Below are positions 1 through 5,864 of a stretch of 7,949 bases of DNA, piece after piece. The DNA comes from JACMNW01 sp043721855. GTDB taxonomy: Bacteria; Pseudomonadota; Alphaproteobacteria; Rhodobacterales; Rhodobacteraceae. Within the stretch, counting starts at the first letter, position 1. Each line of letters starts with the position of its first letter. Location: positions 1 to 7,949 of the forward strand of contig JAYSPY010000023.1 of the NCBI GenBank assembly GCA_043721855.1. The letters are read 5' to 3'. Made by a program: the position numbers and the translations under genes. The notes below the pieces were generated by a model that saw only the letters and a program-made list of their open reading frames with translations, was not told where the DNA came from and did not search any database.

Positions 1-2
1 CC

Positions 3-743
3 CATTTCGCAGTGATCTGTGGATCGGGCAATATTCTGATAGGAAACCATTTCTTTCAAGGGGACGCTGAAACTGCGGGCGTGCGTCGGGCGGGGATTAT
101 CTTCACCTCAAGCAATGTGAAATCGCTGATGACGGGAAACTATATTGATAACAGCTTTATCGAATGGTCGAACGAGCATGACGCAGTGCCCACCTTTGTC
201 AGCGAGTTTTCCTTTGGTGGTCTGACTTTGACGGGGAATGTTTTTACGGTGAATGATGTGGCACCGTGGTTTTGCTTTTTGGTGATCACACCGCGTGGGG
301 CCGGGCATTTTGTGAACGGGCTTAGCGTGACAAACAACGTGTTCCGCACCCTGAACGGCACGATCGACCGGGTTGAGATGGTCGATACGACGGTGGCTGT
401 GTTGGATTACACCCGGTTTCGCAATATCGGGTTTGACGGCAATACCTATAATGGCGTGACGCAGATGACGGTCAGCCCGGTGATGATTGAACACAGCCAG
501 AACACCGCCGCTGACACATGGGTTGTGGACGCGTCAGCCTTTTTGCCGTTCGCGTCACGGGCGCGCAATGTGCAGGCTTTGGTGGCAGAAGGCGCTATCA
601 CCAATGCAAGCAATGTGGCGCAATATGTGATGCCCTATGTTCAAGTGGAACAGGGCGCACAAAACAAGCTGGTCAACCTGCGCTGGCCAAGTCCGGTGAA
701 GGGTTTGATGCAGGTGACAGTGCGCTGCGACAATCCGAATTGA
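3..743 (+). CDS. Right-handed beta-helix (pectate-lyase-like) protein, C-terminal part
   Basis: This is the 3' end of a larger gene. The frame is open from the first bases of the window, and its first GTG (position 12) is internal, so the true start lies upstream. The visible 246 residues contain at least five short rungs of the form G-x-x-x-x-x-N-x-[FY], for example GNILIGNHF, SLMTGNYI, GLTLTGNVF, GLSVTNNVF and NIGFDGNTY. These are typical of parallel beta-helix proteins in the pectate lyase / GH28-related superfamily. The last ~80 residues lack rungs and probably form a C-terminal cap or beta-sandwich. Such proteins usually bind or cleave polysaccharide at the cell surface or outside, but neither catalytic residues nor a signal peptide can be judged because the N-terminal half is missing. 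The gene ends with TGA followed 23 bases later by an intrinsic terminator, so it closes its own transcription unit. The fold is fairly sure; substrate and activity are unknown. Confidence 0.72.
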   Translation, partial: HFAVICGSGNILIGNHFFQGDAETAGVRRAGIIFTSSNVKSLMTGNYIDNSFIEWSNEHDAVPTFVSEFSFGGLTLTGNVFTVNDVAPWFCFLVITPRGAGHFVNGLSVTNNVFRTLNGTIDRVEMVDTTVAVLDYTRFRNIGFDGNTYNGVTQMTVSPVMIEHSQNTAADTWVVDASAFLPFASRARNVQALVAEGAITNASNVAQYVMPYVQVEQGAQNKLVNLRWPSPVKGLMQVTVRCDNPN

Positions 744-765
744 ATGGGGTTGCAATTATTCAAGG

Positions 766-796
766 AAAGGGCGGTCCGTTTGGGCCGCCTTTTTTC
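766..796 (+). terminator. Intrinsic terminator after the beta-helix gene
   Basis: GGCGGTCC (770-777) pairs with GGGCCGCC (782-789) across a four-base GTTT loop, with one U-G wobble. The stem can be extended by A-T pairs from 766-768, and six T residues follow (790-795). It lies 23 bases after the stop codon and isolates the beta-helix gene from the acs control region. Confidence 0.9.
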
Positions 797-1000
797 ATTG
801 CTTTGTCCGAATCATCGGCGGCCACTGGTGCTGGCTTTCAGGGCGCAGTTTCAGGCTGCGATGACGTTGGAATTGCCTTTAAGGGCCGACCCAGTGTCGG
901 ATATTGGTCTGCCCCGCACGCAGTTCACGGGGCGCTTGCTTTGGCAATGACGCAACAGCGCCTTGAAAAACCGTTTGTTTCACGGGTGTGGTAATAGTTA

Positions 1001-1030
1001 TTTACAAAACAGGCAGGCAACCTGTAAAAT
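1001..1030 (+). promoter_or_regulatory. Candidate sigma-70-like promoter for acs
   Basis: TTTACA (1001-1006) and TAAAAT (1025-1030), separated by 18 bases, resemble -35 and -10 hexamers inside the AT-rich block. A start near 1037 would leave a leader of about 135 bases before the acs GTG. The -10 element overlaps one arm of the TGTAAA/TTTACA palindrome, so a bound repressor would occlude it. The call is from pattern only; the AT-rich stretch could hold other promoters. Confidence 0.35.
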
Positions 1031-1040
1031 AATTTACAAA
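1001..1040. promoter_or_regulatory. TTTACAAA / TGTAAA operator-like repeat cluster
   Basis: Two identical TTTACAAA boxes (1001-1008 and 1033-1040) flank an inverted TGTAAA (1023-1028). The last two half-sites form a perfect palindrome, TGTAAA-ATAA-TTTACA (1023-1038). Between the outer boxes, ACAGG (1009-1013) also pairs with CCTGT (1021-1025). The arrangement looks like a binding site for a dimeric repressor or activator placed over the acs promoter. One known comparison is the ScfR family (RamB, PccR, MccR) in Rhodobacter and Paracoccus, which control acetate and propionate genes through TTTGCAAA-type boxes; here the central G is an A. The identity of the regulator is inference. Confidence 0.45.
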
Positions 1041-1063
1041 ATAATCAATATAAACAAAAGGGT

Positions 1064-1080
1064 TAGTAATAAATTTACTA
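1064..1080. repeat. TAGTAA-N5-TTACTA palindrome
   Basis: TAGTAA (1064-1069) and TTACTA (1075-1080) are perfect inverted arms around a TAAAT centre. The site lies downstream of the candidate acs promoter and about 90 bases before the start codon. It could be a second operator or simply a chance palindrome in AT-rich DNA. It has no T-tract and its stem is weak, so it is not a terminator. Confidence 0.35.
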
Positions 1081-1171
1081 TTGAGTTAGACTGAATCCGG
1101 CGATTGCGGGCCTGCTTGGCGGCAGATATGATCGGCCATGCCAACTATGGCTTGCTGAGGGGGGACGTGCC

Positions 1172-3136
1172 GTGACGGATTTGGGCCGCGCAAAAGAGAT
1201 TTATCCGGCATCTGCCGATTTTATTGCATCCGCGCATGTGGATGCGGCGGAATACGCGCGGATGTATGCGGCATCGGTGGCCGACCCGACGGCGTTTTGG
1301 GCTGCACAGGGCCAGCGGATTGATTGGATCAAGACTTACACGGCCGTTCAGAATTGCTCGTTTCAGCTGGGGGCTGTGTCGATCAAGTGGTTTGAGGATG
1401 GCACGCTGAACGTATCGGCGAACTGCATTGACCGGCATATGATTGCGCGCGCCAACCAGACGGCGATTATCTGGGAACCCGATGATCCAAAAACCCCGGC
1501 CAAGCACATCACCTATGCCCAGCTTTTGGAAAACACCTGCCGGATGGCTAATGTGCTGAAGGCACAGGGCGTTCGGCGTGGTGACCGGGTGGTGATTTAC
1601 ATGCCGATGATCCCGGAGGCCGCCTATGCCATGTTGGCCTGTGCGCGGATAGGGGCGATTCATTCCATTGTGTTCGCTGGGTTTTCGGCGGATGCGCTTG
1701 CAAACCGGATCAACGATTCATCGGCCAAGGTTTTGATAACGGCGGATTTTGCACCGCGTGGCGGCAAGAAAACCGCGCTGAAAGATGCGGCTGATGCGGC
1801 TTTGTTGCACTGCGATGACCGGGTGAAAAGCCTGGTGGTAAAGCATACCGGCGATCAGACATCCTGGGTCGATGGCCGCGATATTGATCTGCTGGCGGAA
1901 ATGGCCGCCGCTGCCCCCTATTGCGCCTATACGGAAATGGCGGCGGAAGATCCGCTGTTCATTCTGTATACGTCAGGGTCTACCGGCAAACCAAAGGGTG
2001 TGGTGCATACCAGCGGTGGCTATCTGGTCTATGCCGCGATGACGCATCAGATCAGCTTTGATTATCACGATGGCGATGTGTTTTGGTGCACCGCCGATGT
2101 GGGTTGGGTGACCGGGCATAGCTACATCATTTACGGCCCCTTGGCGAATGGGGCCACGACGGTGATGTTTGAAGGGGTGCCAACCTTTCCAGACGCCGGG
2201 CGGTTCTGGGAAGTGTGCGCCAAGCACAAGGTCACGCAGTTCTACACAGCGCCGACCGCCATTCGCGCGCTGATGGCGCAAGGGTCCGACTGGGTGGAAA
2301 AGCACGATCTGTCATCGCTGAAATTGCTGGGGTCGGTGGGGGAACCCATCAATCCGGAGGCGTGGAATTGGTATAATGTGCATGTCGGCAAATGCACGCG
2401 TCCGATTGTTGATACGTTCTGGCAGACGGAAACCGGCGGGCATCTGATCACGCCTATTCCCGGGGCGGTGCCGCAAAAGCCGGGGTCGGCGACATTGCCG
2501 TTCTTTGGCGTGAAGCCAGTGGTTCTGGACCCGGCTACGGCGGCGGTGCAGACGGCGGTGGAAGCCGACGGGGTGTTGTGCATAGCGGATAGCTGGCCCG
2601 GCCAGATGCGCACGCTTTGGGGTGATCATGCCCGGTTCGAGGAGGCGTATTTCAGCCAATATCCGGGGTATTATTTCACCGGCGATGGCTGCCGCCGGGA
2701 TGCAGACGGCTATTACTGGATCACCGGTCGGGTGGATGATGTGATCAACGTCTCCGGCCACCGGATGGGCACGGCTGAGGTGGAAAGCGCATTGGTTGCG
2801 CACCCCGATGTGGCCGAAGCGGCAGTGGTGGGTTACCCGCATGATATCAAAGGGCAGGGCATCTATGCCTATGTGACCCTGATGAAGGGCACGGAGCCGA
2901 CTGACGCCCTGCGCAAAGCGCTGGAGGCGTGGGTGCGCAGCGAAATTGGCCCGATTGCCAAGCCCGACCTCATTCAATGGGCGCCGGGCCTGCCAAAAAC
3001 ACGCTCTGGCAAGATCATGCGCCGCATTCTGCGCAAGATCGCCGAGAATGATTTTGCCGCTTTGGGCGATATTTCCACGCTGGCCGATCCGTCGGTGGTG
3101 GAAGAACTGATAGCCAACCGGATGAACCGGGGCTGA
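1172..3136 (+). CDS. acsA: Acetyl-CoA synthetase (acetate-CoA ligase, AMP-forming)
   Basis: The enzyme activates acetate with ATP to acetyl-AMP and transfers the acetyl group to CoA (EC 6.2.1.1), feeding cytoplasmic acetate into central metabolism. At 654 residues it is the usual length of Acs. The N-terminal ACS domain occupies roughly residues 1-80. The AMP-binding P-loop YTSGSTGKPKG is at 266-276, the acetate-pocket region VGWVTGHSY at 310-318, and the adenylate motif DTFWQTETGGH at 414-424 with the pocket tryptophan W417. The hinge motif GRVDDVINVSGHR is at 519-531 (hinge Asp 522). The C-terminal motif PKTRSGKIMRR at 608-618 carries catalytic K614, the residue that is acetylated to switch Acs off in other bacteria. 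All key residues are present. The GTG start at 1172 is chosen because a strong GAGGGGGGA lies about seven bases upstream and the protein begins as homologues do. A transporter gene follows on the same strand after 161 bases with no terminator, suggesting joint expression. Propionyl-CoA synthetase is a less likely alternative because length and pocket fit Acs. Confidence 0.96.
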   Translation: MTDLGRAKEIYPASADFIASAHVDAAEYARMYAASVADPTAFWAAQGQRIDWIKTYTAVQNCSFQLGAVSIKWFEDGTLNVSANCIDRHMIARANQTAIIWEPDDPKTPAKHITYAQLLENTCRMANVLKAQGVRRGDRVVIYMPMIPEAAYAMLACARIGAIHSIVFAGFSADALANRINDSSAKVLITADFAPRGGKKTALKDAADAALLHCDDRVKSLVVKHTGDQTSWVDGRDIDLLAEMAAAAPYCAYTEMAAEDPLFILYTSGSTGKPKGVVHTSGGYLVYAAMTHQISFDYHDGDVFWCTADVGWVTGHSYIIYGPLANGATTVMFEGVPTFPDAGRFWEVCAKHKVTQFYTAPTAIRALMAQGSDWVEKHDLSSLKLLGSVGEPINPEAWNWYNVHVGKCTRPIVDTFWQTETGGHLITPIPGAVPQKPGSATLPFFGVKPVVLDPATAAVQTAVEADGVLCIADSWPGQMRTLWGDHARFEEAYFSQYPGYYFTGDGCRRDADGYYWITGRVDDVINVSGHRMGTAEVESALVAHPDVAEAAVVGYPHDIKGQGIYAYVTLMKGTEPTDALRKALEAWVRSEIGPIAKPDLIQWAPGLPKTRSGKIMRRILRKIAENDFAALGDISTLADPSVVEELIANRMNRG

Positions 3137-3297
3137 CATAGCAAAGGCCGTGCCCGGCGCAAGACAGGGCGCGGAGAGGGAGACTACGATCATCGGATCG
3201 ACGGCTTGACCCTGCCTTGGCAGGGAACGGCGAAGCTTTGCCCGATGGTTAACCAGCAAACCGGCACAACGCCGAATCAACAGGGAGGAGGCCAGTC
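3137..3297 (+). other. acs-transporter spacer with hairpin and strong RBS
   Basis: This spacer holds a perfect inverted repeat, CCCTGCC-TT-GGCAGGG (3210-3225), with no T-run after it. It is therefore not an ordinary intrinsic terminator; it could be an mRNA-stabilising or processing stem between two cistrons, or an operator. The spacer ends in a very strong Shine-Dalgarno, AGGGAGGAGG (3282-3291), six bases before the ATG. I see no convincing promoter. Read-through from acs is the simplest reading, but an independent promoter cannot be excluded. Confidence 0.45.
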
Positions 3298-5538
3298 ATG
3301 GCAAACGTAACGGCAGATATCGGGGCAAGATCGCGCCCGATGACCCGCGAAGAGAAGAAGGTTATCCTTGCTTCTTCGGCGGGCACCATTTTCGAATGGT
3401 ATGATTTTTATCTTTTCGGATCACTCGCCGCCGTTATCGGTGCGCAGTTCTTTGCGCCTTTCCCGGAAGCCACCCGCAACGTGTTTGCGCTGCTGGCCTT
3501 TGCGGCCGGTTTCATCGTGCGGCCGTTTGGTGCACTGGTTTTCGGTGCGCTGGGTGATCTTATCGGGCGGAAATACACGTTCCTGATGACGATCATGATC
3601 ATGGGCTTTTCGACGTTCTTCGTGGGCCTTTTGCCCAGCTATCAAAGCTGGGGCGTGGCGGCGCCGATCATCCTTATCGCGCTGCGTATGGCGCAGGGGC
3701 TGGCACTGGGTGGTGAATATGGCGGGGCGGCGATCTATGTGGCCGAACACGCGCCAGCCAACCGGCGGGGCTATTACACATCATTCATCCAGACCACCGC
3801 GACATTGGGCCTGTTGTTGTCTTTGGTCGTGATCCTGATGGTCACGGCTTATGTCAACGCCAACTATCCGATGGTGGCTGATCTGGATGCGGCTGGGGTG
3901 GCCATCATGAACGCGGACGGCACGCCAAAGATGCTGACGGCGTTCCAGTCATGGGGCTGGCGCGTGCCATTTCTTGCCTCGATCATTTTGTTGGGGATTT
4001 CACTGTATATCCGCCTGCAAATGAATGAATCGCCTGCCTTCAAGAAGATGAAGGAAGAGGGCGCGTTGTCAAAAGCACCGCTGAGCGAGGCGTTCGGGCC
4101 GGGGCGTAATGCGTTGGTCTTGCTGATTGCACCAGTCGCCCTGATCGTGTTGGCACTTTCCGGCATGCTGACAAGCTCGCTTGCCGCCATCATCGGCGTA
4201 GCCTTTGTGGCGATTGCAGTGATCTGGGGCATCATGAATGCCAAGATTGCTCTGATAGCACTTCTGGGCTTGGTCGCGGGTCAGGCGGTTGTCTGGTACA
4301 CGGGGCAGTTCTATGCGCTGTTCTTCCTGCAAAACGTGATCAAGGTCGATTTCTTTACGGCTAACGTTCTGGTGGCATGGTCGTTGATCCTTGGCACAGG
4401 TGGGTTCTTGTTCTTTGGTTCGTTGTCTGACCGGATCGGGCGCAAGCCGATCATTCTGGCGGGCTGCCTGATTGGCGCGTTGTCGTTCCTGCCGGTGTTC
4501 GAATTCTTGACGAAAACGGCAAACCCGGTGCTTTACACGGCACATCAGACACCTGTGACAGTCACGGCGATGGACGGAAACTGTTCGTTCCAGTTCAACC
4601 CGACCAATACGGTAACGTTCACAAATTCCTGCGATATCGCCAAGGCATTGCTGGCACGGACATCGGTGAACTACACCACCAACTATGATGCTGCCGCCAC
4701 ATTGGCGCAGGTGCAGGTTGGGGAAACAGTCGTATCTTCATATGATGGTGCGGCAAACAAAGCTGCGATTGCTACGGCGAAAACGGCGCTGGAAGCAGTG
4801 AAAGCAGGCATGGACGCTGCGGCAGTGACAGCACTGACCGGGGCCGAAGGCGCGCTGAAGGCAGCAAAAGGTGCTGTAACCTTGGCGGAAGGTGCCTTGA
4901 AAAAGGTGGCTGACGGCACGGATGAGGCTGCCAAGACGGCAGCACAAGCAGCACTGGATGCGGCAACTGCGGGCGTTCCAGCAGCGCAAGCGGCGCTTGA
5001 TGCCGCGCGCGCGGCCATTCCGGCGGATGCTTTGGCCACTTACGATGCGGCAGCCGGTGCTTTGGCTGCGGAAAACGGCGTTAAGGGCGCGTTCGAGAAA
5101 AGCGTAAACGAAGCGCTGAAGGCGGCGGGCTATCCGCTGGTGGCGGCGGACAATACAACGGTCGCGAAAATAAGCTCGACCGGAATTAAAAGCTTTTTCG
5201 ATATCTTCACGGCGCAAAAGCTGAAGATCATCGCGGTGCTGACCTACCTCATCATCCTTGTGACGATGGTGTATGGCCCGATCGCGGCGATGCTGGTGGA
5301 ACTGTTCCCGACGCGGATCCGCTATTCAGGGCTGTCCTTGCCCTACCACGTTGGTAACGGCTGGTTCGGTGGCCTGATGCCGGCCACGGCCTTCGCAATC
5401 TCTGCGCAGTCCGGCAATATCTATGCCGGTCTGTGGTATGCGATTGTGATTGCGATGATTACCGTGATCATCGGCGTGCTGCTGGTGCCGGGCGGCACGC
5501 ACAAGAAGGATATCTTCGCCGACGATGCCAAGCGGTAA
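3298..5538 (+). CDS. MFS transporter, metabolite:H+ symporter type, with large alanine-rich periplasmic insert
   Basis: This is an inner-membrane secondary transporter of the major facilitator superfamily, close to the metabolite:H+ symporters (relatives of KgtP, ProP and ShiA). The N-terminal signature SSAGTIFEWYDFYLFG is at 26-41. The two MFS motif-A loops are present, GALGDLIGRK at 83-92 and GSLSDRIGRK at 374-383, as is RMAQGLALGGEYGG at 130-143. Canonical helices fall near residues 22-50, 62-84, 94-112, 120-140, 161-184, 220-240, 316-345, 352-374, 385-404, 643-668, 686-704 and 707-731. Two things are odd. An additional hydrophobic pair (about 272-291 and 294-313) sits between helices 6 and 7. 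A loop of about 235 residues (405-640), periplasmic by the motif-A topology, separates helices 9 and 10. This loop starts with a segment bearing two cysteines (C429, C445) and continues with about 127 residues of roughly 40% alanine. Usual relatives are 430-560 residues, so 746 is long. The frame is unbroken and both halves are intact. Its place after acs suggests acetate or another short carboxylate as substrate, which is inference. Confidence 0.88.
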   Translation: MANVTADIGARSRPMTREEKKVILASSAGTIFEWYDFYLFGSLAAVIGAQFFAPFPEATRNVFALLAFAAGFIVRPFGALVFGALGDLIGRKYTFLMTIMIMGFSTFFVGLLPSYQSWGVAAPIILIALRMAQGLALGGEYGGAAIYVAEHAPANRRGYYTSFIQTTATLGLLLSLVVILMVTAYVNANYPMVADLDAAGVAIMNADGTPKMLTAFQSWGWRVPFLASIILLGISLYIRLQMNESPAFKKMKEEGALSKAPLSEAFGPGRNALVLLIAPVALIVLALSGMLTSSLAAIIGVAFVAIAVIWGIMNAKIALIALLGLVAGQAVVWYTGQFYALFFLQNVIKVDFFTANVLVAWSLILGTGGFLFFGSLSDRIGRKPIILAGCLIGALSFLPVFEFLTKTANPVLYTAHQTPVTVTAMDGNCSFQFNPTNTVTFTNSCDIAKALLARTSVNYTTNYDAAATLAQVQVGETVVSSYDGAANKAAIATAKTALEAVKAGMDAAAVTALTGAEGALKAAKGAVTLAEGALKKVADGTDEAAKTAAQAALDAATAGVPAAQAALDAARAAIPADALATYDAAAGALAAENGVKGAFEKSVNEALKAAGYPLVAADNTTVAKISSTGIKSFFDIFTAQKLKIIAVLTYLIILVTMVYGPIAAMLVELFPTRIRYSGLSLPYHVGNGWFGGLMPATAFAISAQSGNIYAGLWYAIVIAMITVIIGVLLVPGGTHKKDIFADDAKR
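4747..5136 (+). repeat. Alanine-rich helical insert with 14-residue repeats inside the transporter
   Basis: Residues 484-613 of the transporter are about 40% alanine, with regularly spaced Lys, Glu, Asp, Gln and Leu, and few prolines or aromatics. Repeats of 14 residues are visible. AAQAALDAA occurs at 548-556 and again at 562-570, each followed by a four- to five-residue linker ending in Pro. AEGALK occurs at 516-521 and 530-535. Fourteen residues are two heptads, so a helical hairpin or coiled-coil rod in the periplasm is likely. The nucleotide copies differ mainly at third codon positions. Confidence 0.7.
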
Positions 5539-5556
5539 GCGCAGGCAAAGATGCGG

Positions 5557-5587
5557 AAAGGGCCGGGGTCAACCCCCGGCCCTTTTC
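5557..5587. terminator. Strong terminator between converging genes
   Basis: AAAGGGCCGGGG (5557-5568) pairs perfectly with CCCCGGCCCTTT (5574-5585) across a five-base loop. Four T residues (5583-5586) end the plus-strand side, making a good intrinsic terminator for the transporter 19 bases after its stop. Read from the minus strand the same stem ends in three T residues, and the small membrane-protein gene stops right at its edge (5586). It probably serves both converging units, though more weakly on the minus side. Confidence 0.85.
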
Positions 5588-5864
5588 ATTTGTTCCGCAG
5601 GCGCAGGATGGTTTGCCAGATGCCCCAGCACGCCCCGAGGATGATCAGGTTCGCCACTACCCCCACGCCGATCCGCTGCATCATGGGAATGTCGTTGCCG
5701 GTTTGCATGGTGGTCGGGATGATGATGGCGACAAACACCACACCCGCCAGCAGGGGGATGATCCGCCCCGTAACCCCTTCGGTTCGCAAGGTGGTGACGA
5801 TCAGCGCCACGATCAGGCCGATCCGGAACAGGTCCGTCAGTTGGGATTGCAGCAGGTCTATCAT
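5586..5864 (-). CDS. Small membrane protein of unknown function (92 aa)
   Basis: I do not recognise this family. The protein has three hydrophobic stretches, near residues 13-26, 34-53 and 65-87, separated by short polar turns, and a basic tail (RLRNK). It is therefore likely a small inner-membrane protein with three helices and no sizeable soluble domain. No catalytic motif is visible; the single cysteine is C79. The start ATG overlaps the truA stop in an ATGA arrangement, and an AAAGGA Shine-Dalgarno sits six bases upstream inside the end of truA (5871-5876). This strongly supports it as a real, translationally coupled gene. It ends at the edge of the shared terminator. Coupling to a tRNA-modification gene does not by itself show a related function. 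Confidence 0.8.
   Translation of the reverse strand: MIDLLQSQLTDLFRIGLIVALIVTTLRTEGVTGRIIPLLAGVVFVAIIIPTTMQTGNDIPMMQRIGVGVVANLIILGACWGIWQTILRLRNK

Larger units (their letters stand above)
797..1171. other. Intergenic region upstream of acs
   Basis: This gap of 375 bases has two halves. From 797 to about 985 the composition is like the genes, but no reading frame looks convincing. It holds only weak inverted repeats: CCGAC/GTCGG at 886-900, and GCCCCG/CGGGGC at 911-933 with an 11-base loop and no clean T-run. From about 990 to 1090 the sequence is strikingly AT-rich and carries several inverted and direct repeats built on TTTACA/TGTAAA (described separately). This half is the likely control region of acs. 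The remaining ~80 bases are an untranslated leader ending in the acs ribosome binding site. A decayed gene in the left half cannot be excluded. Confidence 0.6.

Noticed and set aside
911..933. GCCCCG/CGGGGC inverted repeat in the acs upstream region as a terminator
   Set aside because: The loop is 11 bases, the following sequence is only an interrupted T-tract, and a strong terminator for the upstream gene is already present at 766-796.
879..983. Possible 34-residue minus-strand small gene in the intergenic region
   Set aside because: It has only a GTG start with no ribosome binding site of note and no recognisable sequence. A frame this short is expected by chance.
518..994. Plus-strand frame of 158 residues overlapping the beta-helix gene end
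   Set aside because: It runs straight through the intrinsic terminator at 766-796 and is out of frame with the conserved beta-helix protein. Its product has no recognisable features.
2312..3280. Long minus-strand open frame (322 residues) opposite acs
   Set aside because: It lies antisense to a fully conserved acetyl-CoA synthetase, and its product is Arg/His/Pro-rich with no recognisable motif. This is typical of a frame kept open by GC-rich codon use on the other strand.
4683..5039. Minus-strand Ala/Ser-rich open frame within the transporter insert
   Set aside because: It is a by-product of the alanine-rich sequence on the plus strand, since GCN-rich DNA stays open in several frames. It has no independent coding evidence.
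4560..5190. The transporter insert as a frameshift, assembly error or mobile element insertion
   Set aside because: The frame is continuous, helices 10-12 and their motifs follow in the correct frame, and no terminal inverted repeats or target-site duplications are seen at the borders.
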